From NCBI GenBank assembly GCA_020796225.1, contig CM036759.1, positions 20,843,813 to 20,907,812 of the forward strand: a DNA stretch of 64,000 nt, in the 5' to 3' direction. The notes under the pieces are model-generated. The model made no database searches and was not told the DNA's origin. It saw only the letters and a list, made by a program, of their open reading frames with translations. Below are positions 43,976 to 55,694 of this stretch, piece by piece. This stretch comes from Arion vulgaris. Taxonomy: Eukaryota; Mollusca; Gastropoda; Stylommatophora; Arionidae. A program made the position numbers and the translations under genes. The first letter of the stretch is position 1. The number at the start of each line of letters is the position of its first letter.

Positions 43976-44202
43976 GGGTATAAAACCAAAGGATTGACTT
44001 CATTGCGCTAGGTTTTACCCAATATGGCTCAGTCCATTTCATTTGCTGAGACTATTGCACAAAGCATGAGCTCCATTGCTCCGGCAACAATCCTAGGGGT
44101 CTCTGAAAAATATACTCATGACCAGAAGGGTGCGGTCCAGATTTGAACCCACAACCTTTGAAGCCTGTAAATGCGTAACCACTTAGCCACAGAGATCCCA
44201 AA
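43976..44202 (-). mobile_element. SINE-B copy
   Basis: Minus strand: head GGATCTCTGTGGCTAAGTGG+TTACG, B box GTGGGTTCAAATCTGG, body, and ...GCAATGAAGTCAATCCTTTG. Well preserved. Confidence 0.88.
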
Positions 44203-44837
44203 AATTAACCTGACATCATCCAGCTCTTGAAACATGTGAAGGGGTGATCAACAGTCTCATGATGATATGCACACAGCTAACACAACTAAGGATGTGTTGA
44301 GATTGAATTATACTTGCATGGGTACTAAGAGGTATGGATTATTTAGAGTTAAATATTGGTACAGTGATCTCTTGTGAGATGGTTGTTGTTGGGGTTCAGG
44401 TTACTTATGTATCAGTACACTTCTGTACTGGGTAATTTGTTTCTGTCCTGTGGGTTGTTACCATGGGTGTCAATACGTTAAGAGAAAAATGGGAGGGAGT
44501 GGGGGGACAACGGACATCCTCTGGGATATCCCCTGGAAAATTTTGATAAAACAGTTTTTTTTAATGCCAAACTTGTATTCTTCATTTCTGCATAGTAAAC
44601 TATCAACTGAAATTTAAACATTTATTTTCCCCCTTCTCTACTGGAAAAATGTGTGTGTAAGCCCATGGTTGCAAGTGTTCTTTTGAAATACTTTCTTTGT
44701 TATCTTATCTGTCATTTCCAAGTGTATTTTAATGTCCATGAATCCATTACATAGCTATTTTGATGTTATGAAATGTGATAAGATGATCAACATCTAGAGC
44801 TGGCTGAAAAAGTTCAAGATTCACAATGTCAACCACC
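44203..44837. other. Intergenic DNA
   Basis: No gene or repeat recognised. Confidence 0.3.
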
Positions 44838-44970
44838 TTCTGTGGACCTCAGAGATAACAGAGGTGACAAAAGACAGTGTTTTTCAAGGACACGCAAAGC
44901 CGGTTCTAGAAATCTCTTCTTACCCTGCGGCTGTGAGGCTAATCAGGACTGGAGAGGAGAAAGAAAGACT
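44838..44970 (+). mobile_element. LINE 3' end fragment
   Basis: GGACCTCAGAGATAACAGAGG+TGACAAAAG, TCTAGAAATCTCTTCTTACC and TGCGGCTGTGAGGC match 46600-46700. Followed at 45017 by a (GATA)n microsatellite. Confidence 0.75.
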
Positions 44971-45327
44971 AGGCGCATAGAGAGGCTCGCTCCAGATGTC
45001 AAAACAGGATTAGAGAATAGATAGATAGATAGAACTATCTTCTAGAACTTGAAGGGCAGAATTGAGTGTGTAGAGGAAATTATGTTCTGGGTCTGATGGA
45101 ACATCAAATAGGGTATTCAAATAATACAAAACTGCTTGCAGAGCTTAATCTTCACAATCGTGAGTTGGATCATTCTTCCCAGCATACATCAAACTGCTTG
45201 ATATGTCTGGATACTATATTTATACTCAGTAACTTTCTTTAATTTTGACTTTAAATACAGATCTGTCAGTATAATAGATGCATATTCATTGTTTGAGACA
45301 GATTCTCTGAGATATACTTATAAGGGT

Positions 45328-45764
45328 ATCTCTGTGGCATAAAGGCTAGGTGATCACCTCACATTTGAAAGGTACTCAGTTTGCTACTGTGTGGAGCAAT
45401 TGAGATATTTCTCCAGAGATCCCTGATCTCAATGTAGGTGAGATCAGTTTCTAGTCCTATTGAAGATGGATGATAAAACGTAGGTCCTATGTTCAAGTTG
45501 AGCATGTAAAAGAACCCTTGGCAGTTCAAAATTAAGAAGATCAATCTGGAAAGCTGCTGCCTGAACAAAATTCATTAGAAATATACAAAGATAAAATTCC
45601 TACAAAATATTTTCACCACCTTCTAAATTACATTGGGGACCCTCGTCGCTGCTAGGAAGTTCGTGCAGTGCTGCTGCGATCTTCCTGTGTAAGAAGGAGA
45701 TAGGAGCACACACGGTTACTCACCAAAGTGCAAAGATGCTGGCCCAATAAATAAATAAATTAAT
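45328..45764 (+). mobile_element. SINE-A copy
   Basis: Head GGTATCTCTGTGGCATAAAG, full body, GCGATCTTCCTGTGTAAGAA, GGAGCACACACGGTTACTCA, tail AATAAATAAATAAA, a variant of the usual AATC tail. Confidence 0.9.
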
Positions 45765-45765
45765 T

Positions 45766-46725
45766 CAAGAGCTTTTATATAAGAGCACAGTTAGAGCAAA
45801 CACAAGTCTATCAGAAAAGTTCCATGTTGGGTGAGTAGTAAGAAAATGATGAGTACAATCACCGCTGCTGTTCATCGCATATATTGATTAAATCTGTAAA
45901 ATAGCTAACATGAAAAATTGAGTGACGTGAAAAACTTTGGTGATCTCACAAATTTATTTTTGCCCCGACCAGGCAATCATATCAACAATAGAGGAACAGC
46001 AACACATTAACAGATGTCAGTTAACATGCACTGAATACAATATGAGAATAAACATTGACCAAACTGAAGTAATGACATTCGCTAGAGAGGAAAATACTAC
46101 CAACTTCTCCATCGACAAACATCAATTAAAGCAAGTCAAAGACTTTATTTACCTATAGAGTATTTTTTCAGCAAGTGGAAGAATAACTATCAAAATCCAA
46201 TATAGATACAATAAAACAAATCAAATTATTGGACGAATGACACAAATTTTGAAATGCAAACATGTCACCATGAACACTGAAAGTACATTGTACAATAAAA
46301 TCGTACTCCCAACAATATGCTGTCAGTGACCTGGAGTTTGACATCAAACGATAGAAGAAAATTAGACACGACAGAGATGAAGTGTCTACGTAGTATGCTG
46401 GGAGTATCAAGCAGAGACAAGTTTAGAAATCAAGACGTCAGGAAAATTGTAAGTACAACATCAGTACTAAACTGCATTAAAAAAATAACAAATGAAATGA
46501 TTCTGCCACATAAGCAGATTACCAACAGACGGTGCGTCTCAAAGAGCAATTCTACTCCGATACAGTGGATGCAAAGCAAAAGGCAGTCCACTCAAAATGT
46601 GAACCTCAGAGATAACAGAGGCAGTGAAAAACATTATGTATGAAGCTCACACAAAAGATCGTTCTATAAATCTCTTCTTATCCTGACGCAGTGAGACAAA
46701 ACAAGGTTAGAGAACAAAAGGATAG
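45766..46725 (+). mobile_element. LINE RT to 3' end, pseudogenised
   Basis: Across breaks: an equivalent of SPLLF..YID near 45865-45890, NLFF then an AR-for-AD change and DQAIIS near 45950, MRINIDQTEVMTFAREE, HQLKQVKDFIYL, ASGRI equivalents, TLYNKIVLPTICCQ, SLTSNDRRKLDTTEMKCLRS, MLGVSSRDKFRNQDV, KSNSTPIQWMQSKRQSTQNV, then the 3' non-coding end shared with 22.6, 43.2 and 44.8 kb. No RNase H. + strand. Confidence 0.8.
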
Positions 46726-48055
46726 ACAGAAAGGTACACATGTGTCGATTAACTCAGTAGAACTATTGACACATGACTACACAGAGGGCTCAGGTACACA
46801 TGCATCAGTAATACTTAAGCGTTAACCATGGGCATAACCACGGGAAAGATCTCAAACGTTTTCATGGCAGAAATGAAAACTCACAAGACGGCAGCAGACA
46901 TAGCCATACAACAAAAGCACCAGATGTAAGGGAAACTAGTGATCATACTGATGCTCTGTGGGTTATAAACGCACTGAAGTATAAGAAGAGTACCGAACTG
47001 AATGATCTGCAGTAAACTCTAGGGAGGATGACTCATAACTTTCAGAGTGCAATTATTCAGTGGATGTCATCACACTGCAACATTACTAAAACCAAACAGC
47101 TGATAGTCTGCTCAAAGAATGGGGAAAACTGTCGAAAGAATCTAAGCAGCTACGAGGTAGTCATAACTACCATTAAAGGAGAAAACAATACAAAGTAGAA
47201 ATAAAACAACACAGACTAAAAAAAATAGATGTTGGATATTAATTAACAACTGTCCAGAAGTGACCAGGTAGTCATTCTTCGACTTAGATCACGTCACAAC
47301 GATATGAAAAACCAGTTGCACATCAATTTCAAGATATACATCTCTATTCTGTCAATGGAAATTGTCAGATATGACGACAGAACATATTCTTCAAAATAAT
47401 TCACAGCAGGCAGATCTGAAACACACCCACCAATTTCAAAGATAAACTGTAAATTGAAATTCTAAAACAGACATCAGACTATATATATCAGCGAATCCTG
47501 AATCTAAAATGAATGACAATCGCAGAAAAAGAAGAAGAATTCGATTTTAAAAAATATTCTGCATGAAGCACTTAATGGTTTAAATATCATGAACATTTGA
47601 GCATTCAGTTTATTCATTGATTAGTTAAACATCAAACAAGATTGCTAAACATTTGATAAGTGTTATCAGCTAAAATACGGTTTCAAATGACATGTGTTGT
47701 TGACAGTTCTATTGCGCTTAGCAAATATAAAACCAAGCCCATGGAATTTAAGAAGTTTCACCAATTAAAAAAACCGGCGTGGGCCAGGCTCTGTTCCATT
47801 TAGTACAAACTTATATTTATAGATAAGCTTGTTTTTTCTTGTCACGTAGTGAACAGGAACATACATGAATTAATTATTTTGTATTCCACAGTTTGAATTT
47901 GAAAGAAAAGAAAACACGAACAGACTAAACCGTGTACTCCTCCCATCTTCCCACAAATACATGCATAATTCTTCGTCTTAAATGATACATCAGCACTTGG
48001 ACTCTTGTTTTATGTCCAATATTATGTAGAATGTATGATATACATCGGGGACATT
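46726..48055. other. Intergenic DNA
   Basis: No recognised gene or repeat; AT-rich. Confidence 0.3.
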
Positions 48056-48059
48056 TTCC

Positions 48060-48245
48060 CGACCGCGACGGCTCTCAGGTAGACCCAGCAAATCGAATGC
48101 ATATGTCCTAAGCGTGTAGAAGTCTATGCGTTTAGGGGCCTACCAAACCAATGTGCAATGTATACACGTTCTTGGCAAAGATCAAACATATCACAAAGAG
48201 TGATTAAAATTGAGCGTAAAGAACGAACGCGAAGAAGAAGAAGGT
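48060..48245 (+). mobile_element. SINE-D copy
   Basis: AGAAGTCTATGCGTTTAG, ACCAAACCAATGTGCAATG, TTGGCAAAGATCAAACATAT and a GAAGAAGAAGAAG tail. Ends directly against repeat E. Confidence 0.75.
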
Positions 48246-48420
48246 AGACCCAGCCTCAACTGGGTACCAGACATGCTCTGGGAAAGTAAAGGCGGCCGGT
48301 ATGATGCTGACCACATCACCAATCGAGTGCCGACGGTCAATGAAAAATACAGACCTAACACTGTATTGCCCTATATACCACAAGGTATGAAAGGGTTCCT
48401 TTACTTTTTACTTTATGATA
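48243..48420 (+). repeat. Interspersed repeat E
   Basis: Shares GTAGACCCAGCCTCAACTGG, GATGCTGACCACATCACCAA, GGTCAATGAAAAATACAGACC and GGTATGAAAGGGTTCCTT with 33280-33430. The open frame 48210-48536 crosses it and is probably an artefact. Confidence 0.65.
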
Positions 48421-48603
48421 TAGATATGATTGACGATATGTCTGTAGATTTACTATCCACTCTTGACAGAAACCAAAGCTGGACTATAACACTATGGATA
48501 TCTCTGAGCCGCTCAGTGATACATCAGTCAATGTAGGGTTCACTGTACTCATTCCCCACCACCAGATTGTCTGTTCCTAATGCTGAGCTCTACTGTACTC
48601 TAG

Positions 48604-49072
48604 AAATGTGTCTCTGTGGCATAGAGGTTATGTGCTCCTCTCTCTTTCCAAAAGTAGTCGGTTCGCTCCCTTGTGAAGCCATCTGGATAATTTTCCAGAG
48701 ATATCTGATCTCAGTGTAGGTGAGATCGAGTTCCTAGTGCTATCGAAGACGGACGATAAAACGTAGGTCCTGTGTTCAAGTTGAGTACGTAAAAGAACCC
48801 TTTGCAGTTCAAAATCGAGAAGAGCAGGCTGGAAAGCTACCGCCCTGGAAAAACTCATTCGAAAAAAAGAATAAAAATAAACTACCTACAACATATCTTC
48901 ACTATCTTCTAAATTACATTGGGACTTTCGCTGGTGCTACGAGTTTGTGCACTGCCGCTGAGATCTTCCTGTGTAAGAAAGAGGTCGAAACGCACATGGT
49001 TGATCACCGAAGTGCAATGATTATGATCTATCAATCAATCATTCAATCAATCAATCAATCAATCAATCTAGA
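48604..49072 (+). mobile_element. SINE-A copy, most complete
   Basis: Head GTGTCTCTGTGGCATAGAGG+TTATG (A box), B box GTCGGTTCGCTCCC, body, GAGATCTTCCTGTGTAAGAA, then an extended (AATC)n tail at 49029-49067. tRNA-derived. Confidence 0.92.
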
Positions 49073-49329
49073 AATGTGTCCAAATGTTCAAGACAAGAGG
49101 ATTACCACATCTTGAGTTATTGCGCCTTTAAGATGGCGGTTATCATCATAGGGCTATCCACATTGGTACTCTTTCTTCATGACTAGTCAGTATCATTTTA
49201 TCTTCTTTCCAACAACAGTGTGCATGCATATTGTCCACCATGGACACCAATTTGTACAGATGTAATATATTAAGATTTTAGAAACAGAAAACCTCAGGTT
49301 AATGTACCAGATATAATGAGTTGTTTAGT

Positions 49330-50146
49330 TTAGTCGTCGGATCACCATCACTGCACGTCGAACAAATTAGTCCATAAGTGCTCCGATCTCTCCCTCAGTA
49401 TGTCCATCAGCGTGTGGCAACTAGCGACACCGGTTCTTTGTTGGTTTACAATTCTTCTTTGTCTGCCAGCATAGCGTTCTTGTCGAGCTACACTACACTT
49501 AACTTTGAGTTCTTGCAGTCTGGTTAGTGTTGTGGATTCACCGCTATTACGTGAATCATGTACACACCTCTCTCCCTTAAGGAATTTATAATATCAGCCT
49601 GGTCCATTGCTCGTCCGCTTAGGACAGCAGCCATACCTGCAAGCCTATCCGCACGTTCATTCCCCCTTACACCAGCATGCCCTGGCACAAAAATAAAACT
49701 GATCTTTGTCAGCTTAGACCTCCCCAGCGATTCTATCCAATGTCTCCTAGCCCATCCTGTTTCAATCTTCCTGAGCATACTCATTGAGTCACTGAGAAAA
49801 CATGCATGGATAAAAGTCTGTGATTCTAGCCAAATCATCGCTTTGGTAACCGCCATGATTTCCATAGTGAGACTGCTCTTAGTCACGGCAAAACCACCAC
49901 TGTCTTCCTTCACAACATCACCTCCGACCTGAGCAGTGAAAGCCCAAGAGCTCCGCACATGTCGAATCACCGAACCATCCGTATAAATGATTACATCATG
50001 CTCAGATGCGTTCTCAGAAATTAATGCCTGAACCTCTGCCTCAACAACAAGTGGGTTGTGTTGCCTGCATTCTTTATCAAGTTCGATGCATACAGAAAAG
50101 GATGTAGCAATTCCTCTTGTATAATGAGTTGTACTGTAGTATAGTG
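49330..50146 (-). mobile_element. RNase H LINE fragment (RNase H domain to 3' end)
   Basis: The minus frame is open from ~50146 to 49524. It contains the RNase H signature: IIYTDGSVIRHVRSSWAF (first Asp), LTMEIMAVTKAM (Glu), CFLSDSMSMLRKI (second Asp), FIFVPGHAGVRGNERADRLA (His/Asp). The C-terminal tail to 49330 is broken. The first ~15 codons of the frame (50195-50150) belong to the neighbouring + element read backwards, so the true 5' end of this copy is near 50146. Confidence 0.88.
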
Positions 50147-50553
50147 CCAGATTTCTAACCTCCAGCGGCTTACGTGGATATACTGTCCAGGGCATGCGGG
50201 TGTTTACGGTAATGAGAGAGCGGACAGGCTTGCATCAACAGCATCGATTGTTGGGGAGTTGAAGATGGATAAGGGGGATATTCTTATGTCTCTTCGCGAC
50301 TGTCTGTTGGATGAGGACACTAAAATCGATGTTGAATCGATCAAGCGATTTATGCAGTTTGGAGTTATCCGTTGTTCAAGTCGAACTGGATGTCTGAGAG
50401 GCAGAGTGAGAGGTGTGTTTAATCAGCGAGCCACAGGAACCATCAGTATGCATACTTTTCGATATCTGTTGGGGGAGACTGAACATCTATGGGTCTGCCC
50501 GGAGTGCAATGACGTCAGTTTAGTAATTAATAACCAATAACCAATAGTGCCAG
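50147..50553 (+). mobile_element. RNase H LINE 3' part, opposite orientation
   Basis: Begins LTWIYCPGHAGVYGNERADR inside RNase H (~50172), frame-shifts into the open frame DKGDILMSLRDCLLDEDTKI, VESIKRFMQFGVIRCSSRTG, MHTFRYLLGETEHLWVCPEC, then a stop and a (TAACCAA)n-type tail. Same subfamily as 55894-56575 and 60975-62258, different from 49330-50146. Confidence 0.88.
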
Positions 50554-50619
50554 ATTTGGTTGGTGGTCAAAGATGACTCATGCCCATATGCATACATATA
50601 TACGCTGTGTGTGGACAAA

Positions 50620-50870
50620 TGAAAATCTTAGCATATCCGTTACAGTACATCGCCATCAATCACAGTAAACGAGTCGCTGATTTTCTAAGCACCATTTATA
50701 CGTTCAGACGTTTTATATTGCTTTCTGAACGGAGAGGTCTATTTTTACCGTTCGTATAAATCCACGGGAACAAATTTGCTTCCCAAATTCCCCGATTCGT
50801 AGTTTAAACCAGGTACTCTTGGACTGTGATTGAGCTCACTATCGTTAAGCCACAGACGCCCACACGTTAA
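50620..50870 (-). mobile_element. SINE-H copy, best preserved
   Basis: Minus strand: GGGCGTCTGTGGCTTAACGA (head), GAGCTCAATCACAGTCCAAG, ACCTGGTTTAAACTACG (B box), CCGTTCAGAAAGCAATA, GCGACTCGTTTACTGTGATT, ending GATATGCTAAGATTTTC. Confidence 0.88.
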
Positions 50871-51879
50871 GTGTAGTTATTTTGTAATACAAGTTTTTCT
50901 TTATTGTAGTAATTTTTAGAACTAGTCCTTTCACAATCGCAATGTTTTATCCTTTATGTCATTATAGACTGACAGGCTGAATAGTAAACATAATAAAAGA
51001 TCTTAAGAAATTGACGAATGTGCGCTCAGGGGGCCACATAGGAGCTCAGCCCTTTTCAGTTAATTTAAAGAATCTCGCCCACTTGCAATGCTAAAATAAC
51101 ACTCAGATAGTCCGGAGTATCCAGTTACAGGTTTGTAGATGTCCTACGCATACAATAAACCCATCTTTGCGAAACGTATTTCTACAGTGCAACTCTTTGT
51201 CTTTGGTTTCACTCTAGAATAACCATTTATAAACCATTCTTTGTGATTTTCTAATATGTGGAAGAAACGTCAGTACATTATGCAGTTGTTTGCAATGATT
51301 GAATAGCGATAATTTGAGATTTTATGCTCAGCATATTCAACTTCAGTTAGTATAGTTTTCACACTGTCTACAGGGCAATACATGCATTTTTTTCTTCGCA
51401 TAAGCGACCTATAACGTCATTCCAGCGATGATCCGTTATATCTGGAGGTGTTCTGGATAACCATAGACATTTGGGACTGTGGTTGCTCGTCTCTGGTGTG
51501 TTATTTTTTTACCCATGTTTTTCTAAGCCATATCCCACAAGCTCTCATTACAACCCTCCTGAAAAACTCGTCCTCTAGCAATTTCCCCAGGCTCTTTCAT
51601 TATCATGTTCAATGTTTCTCTAACGTCTTATTGCCACCGTCGTCTAGTCGTTCCATTAGAAATGAAGACAAAAAAAATAGTGACAGACTACTCGTACTTT
51701 TTTGAGAGACAAAAATGGTAAATACTTTTTGTTATCTGTTCTCACAAATAACTTTTCCTCGTTGTATCATCATCATTTCTTATGTCTGCTATCGTAGGAT
51801 GCCTGTTTAATTGATTGTAGTGTTATCAATCGACATATGATCATTGTACTGTTCATTGACGTTTTAGAAGATGACATCA
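50871..51879. other. Intergenic DNA
   Basis: No gene or repeat recognised. Confidence 0.3.
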
Positions 51880-52335
51880 ATTGATATCAGAATGAGAGTT
51901 ATACAGCTACATGAACCAATACTGACATACGGAAGCGAGTCATGGACAATAAACAAACAGATAAGAAAAATATCTGATAGCCATAGGGATGTGGTTTTAC
52001 AGAAGAATGATGAGTATACCATGGACTGCCAAAATTTCTAATGTGAGTGCTTGAATGAGGCCAAGACACAGAGAAAGCTAATCATCAATATAAGAAAGAG
52101 GCAGTCATCATTTTCTGGGCATGTGATGAGAAAGAGGTTTAGAACACATTGTAACAACTGGTAAAATCGAGGGTAGACGAGACAGAGGACGACAGAGAGA
52201 GAACATTTTGGATAGCCTGACTTCATGTCACGGAAGAGCGTCAACATCTGAGATGATAGCAAACACCAGAGACAGAGATTTGTGGAGATCCGTGATCGCC
52301 TACGCATCCGGCACGGCACCTGATGATGAGATGAT
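51880..52335 (+). mobile_element. LINE 3' end, HGR/GT-ending family
   Basis: QLHEPILTYGSESWTINKQI near 51905, then RKLIINIRKRQSSFSGHVMR, GKIEGRRDRGRQRENILDSL-like text across a shift, DLWRSVIAYAS.GT and TGATGATGAG. Reverse-oriented relative at 5660-5958. Confidence 0.8.
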
Positions 52336-53231
52336 ATGACGCCGTTGCTGTTACAAGTTCTTACATGCTAAGAACATTTTATCCATGTAAGACAATGGTG
52401 GATTGAGGTAATACTTTATACGATTTGACTGGGCATTTAACACACATGCAAAATCACACACAACACATTTGCTGCCATTAAGTCAGCTATAATATAATCT
52501 AGGACACACATAAGAAGGGCGCAGATTCCTTCAGCTCTGTTCTTCCAATCGGCATTCTCATACACTGGCAAGCTCATGAGTGCTCCGTTCTCCAATGCAC
52601 CAGTAATCCCAATGTCTGAACTCTCACTTTTCCCAAACGGTGTTGGTCGACTTACCTTCTAAAAGGAAAATGTGCAGAGTGTAGGCTATCAGGGTCTTCA
52701 GAAAAAGAGAAGTATAAGAAACCAAAATAGTTTGTAGAAATAGTAGCCTTTGAACCATGTCTTATAACTTTATTAGTTATAAATGTCCTTCATCTGTTGC
52801 TATCATGTCCTAGTTATATATTGTAGTTATTAGATCAATATACTCAAATGAAAGCTACACCCAATATCTTTGTTGAACTGGCTCGGGGTTAATTTCTAAA
52901 ATTGTGTAAAATTCATATAGAAACACGTAAAATGCACGTGACCTACACAGGAAGTATATTTAGCGAGTAAACATATGTCACAATATCTAACTAAATAGTT
53001 TACGAACATGACGCGTGTCTTAGATCACTGTGAACATTGACCTCGGCGTTCTAGAGTTTGAGACGTGTTACAGAAAGAGTGTGGTTAAAAGTCCCACCGA
53101 AATAGATAATCTTGGCAACCGTTTAAGGCAGACAGGTGTGAATAGTCCCTTTCACATAGTGAAAAAACACATACTCTGGGCAAGATAGATTGATTAAGCG
53201 TCTTTGATGAAGGAGATATGACGATCTTAGT
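52336..53231. other. Intergenic DNA
   Basis: Nothing recognised. Confidence 0.3.
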
Positions 53232-53239
53232 CCTTAGAT

Positions 53240-53889
53240 CAGTGAGTCTCATCCTGTGGGTCACGACCCCTTTGGTGGTCGAACGACCATTTCGCAGGGG
53301 TCGCCTAAAACCATCGGGAAACAAATATTTATCATAATTAGAAATAAATATTTCAGATATGTAATTACGTATTGTTTTGTGACTAATCACTATGCTTTAA
53401 TTATGTTCAATTTGTAACAATGAAAATACATCATGCATGTCATATATTTACATTACGACTCATAACAGTAGTAAAATTACAGTTATCAAGTGGGGGACTG
53501 CCTAGAGTAGTTGATAGTAGCTCTGCCTGCTAGCTGTGAGACGCCTCATAGCTCGGGTTCGAACCTTACTGTCCGGCATTTGTTCGAGTCCCCTGGTCTT
53601 ACTAATGGCGAGGGAATCCCTAATTACGAGTACAGTGAGCACACGGCTGCCAGTGTAAAGTAATTTACAATGTGCACGCTGCTGCCATTGTAAGAAATTG
53701 GAAAAACGGATTTTCACGCAAAAATCAGTTTCAGAGATGAAACTTCGTTTGAGTTGAAAGCGGACGAAAGAAAAAAAAAAAAAAAAACAGTTATCAAATA
53801 GCAACGTAAATAATTTTATGGTTGGGGGTCACCACAACATGAGTAACTGTATTAAAGGGTCGCGGAATTAGGAAGGTTGGGAATCACTG
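53240..53889. mobile_element. hAT-type MITE carrying a nested SINE
   Basis: Left end CAGTGAGTCTCATCCTGTGG; right end GGTTGGGAATCACTG. Flanking 8-bp repeats CCTTAGAT (53232-53239) and ACTTAGAT (53890-53897) match at 7 of 8, as for hAT insertions. GGGTC motifs are inverted near the ends (GGGTCACGACCCC, GGGGTCACC, GGGTCGCGG). No transposase ORF. About 342 bp once the SINE and its duplication are removed. Confidence 0.85.
53490..53786 (+). mobile_element. SINE-C inserted in the hAT MITE
   Basis: tRNA-like head with GTAGTTGATAGTAGCTCTGCCTG, B box CTCGGGTTCGAACCTT, body, and a poly-A tail ending 53786. ACAGTTATCAA stands at 53479-53489 and 53787-53797, an exact 11-bp target duplication. A second copy is at 55375-55687 on minus. 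The open frame across it is an artefact. Confidence 0.94.
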
Positions 53890-53897
53890 ACTTAGAT

Positions 53898-54226
53898 GCT
53901 TAGAATGATATTATTAGGGGAAATAACACAGCGTTGTATATGATGTAAAAAAGTGAGTGAATGACCCTGGACGGAACAACGAATACATATACACAACTAA
54001 AAATAGATCTTTAAATAAAGTCTGTCTAATCATATTGATCATATTTGACCTCTAGAACGAGTCAGCAAATGTCGAGCTAAAAATAGTTTTGTTCCTAATT
54101 TGTAATCCAGAATGGGATCCAAAACATATGTTACAAAGGTAGCATTGTATATGACTCAGTAATGGAGGCTGTCAAAATGTAGTCAACAATATCTTAAATT
54201 ATCGGGGTCGGGTCGGTGGGGGCGTC
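53898..54226. other. Intergenic DNA
   Basis: Nothing recognised. Confidence 0.3.
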
Positions 54227-54445
54227 TCTGTGGCTAAGTGGTTAAGCGGTTAGCCCTTTGCCTTATGAGTCGAAGGTCGTGGGTTCGAATCCGGACCGTG
54301 CCGTTCTGTTCACAAGTGCAGTTTATTTCTAGAGAACCATATGATACTCTCGGCAGGTAGCGTGTCATTTCTGTGGAGAGGGACCGAGCCATATTGGGTA
54401 AAACCCGGTGCAATGAAGTCAATCCTTCGGCTTAAAAAACCTTTA
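54227..54445 (+). mobile_element. SINE-B copy, best preserved
   Basis: GTCTCTGTGGCTAAGTGG+TTAAGC (A box), GTGGGTTCGAATCCGGACC (B box), TTCTGTTCACAAGTGCAG, GGCAGGTAGCGTGTCATTTC, GAGGGACCGAGCCATATTGG, GGTGCAATGAAGTCAATCC, CCTTTAAA. Head is 70-80% tRNA-like by eye. Confidence 0.92.
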
Positions 54446-55011
54446 AACCCTTAATCTTAAATTATGATGGTCTGTAGCGAAACAGAGCGAAACATAGTGA
54501 AAATGGATGAATATTGTATCTTTTGTCAGGTATAAGTTACTGTAAATGTCTAAAATATTTATTATTTAAAGCACAAGACGTATATGTTCATGTGTATGTC
54601 GAACCATTCAATGAAAAAAAGAAATACCAAAATCGAACAATTGAACCATTGAAAAGTAGTAAGCTATTATCACCTCAGTTAAACGACATATCTCAAATTA
54701 GTAAGTTAGACATATCTCACATCTACCTAAAGTTGATATCCACCTTAATTATGTAAGAGATTAACCTTCTTGGGGTAATGAGACCAGACCACTATTACAT
54801 ATCTAGACAGAAGTGAACAAAATATTAAACAAGGATGAACAAAAAACCCGCTTCCAATGCAAGACAGTCGCTTTCAGTTTTCTGAATGAAGAATAACCAC
54901 AATATCTATTGATTCCGTTATACATGTATTGGTCAGCATAAATACGCAGTAAAGACTGGTGGTGCAAGAGCGCACATAGAATATTCATACAACATTAGAG
55001 ACAAAATCAGA
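54446..55011. other. Intergenic DNA
   Basis: No recognised feature. Confidence 0.3.
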
Positions 55012-55374
55012 GTGCCAACGGGGAAAATCTGTCATAACTATGATGCAGAAACACAAAGTATCAAGATGGCAACTGGTGATCACCAATCTCGTTTCACAGC
55101 TGTAGTATTCTTGACAGATTCAAGATCAGTACTTCAAGTATTTCAGTCTAGAAAATTACTAGGTCTACAAGTCCTAATATGTAATTTGTGCAACCATGGC
55201 AAGATCGAATGTCTCATTATGGAATATCAGATAATGAAACAGTAGACCGACTGGTCAATAAATGTTCTGCAGATAATCAAACGGATGTACCAGTTATGTA
55301 TAATAAGAAAATTATGTCACATCAGAATAAAAACATACAAAGTTGATTATATTAATAATATAGCCACCAGTACT
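55012..55374 (+). mobile_element. Decayed RNase H domain of a third LINE type
   Basis: The + frame includes FLTDSRSVLQVFQSRK (the DS motif), LICNLCNHGKIEC, then, after a shift, HYGISDNETVDRLVNKCSAD (equivalent to H.GI.GNE.VD.LA). The layout is RNase H from an I/jockey-type element, distinct from the LWVCPEC subfamilies. Confidence 0.65.
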
Positions 55375-55687
55375 TTTTTTTCTCTCTTTCGTCTGCTTTC
55401 AACTCAGACGAAGTTCCATCTCTGGAAACTGATTTTCGTGAAAATCCGTTTTTCAATTTCTTACAATGGCGCAGAGTGCACATTGTAAATTATTTGACAT
55501 GGCAGCCGTGTTCAATGTACTCTAATTAGTATTCCTCGCCACATACAGGCAGATTTTCCGACTTCAGAGTACTTTATCGTCCTGAGTAAGACCAGGACTG
55601 AACAATGCCGGACAATAGGTTGACCCGAGCTATGAGCCGTCTCACAGCAGCAGGCCGAGCTACTATCAACTACTCAGGCAGTCCCCA
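55375..55687 (-). mobile_element. SINE-C copy
   Basis: Poly-T at 55375-55382 (poly-A on minus), CTTTCAACTCAGACGAAGTT, CATTGTAAATTATTTGACATGG, CAATGCCGGACAATAGG and CGAGCTATGAGCCGTCTCAC are the reverse complement of 53490-53786. CAGTACT flanks both ends (55368-55374, 55688-55694), a short target duplication. It lies at the end of the LINE above. Confidence 0.88.
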
Positions 55688-55694
55688 CAGTACT

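Noticed and set aside
53502..53804. 100-codon minus frame
   Set aside because: Antisense reading of SINE-C and its poly-A tail.
54227..54310. Possible tRNA gene
   Set aside because: A and B boxes are present, but the sequence does not fold as a full tRNA by eye and is shared with other SINE-B copies that continue into a common body.
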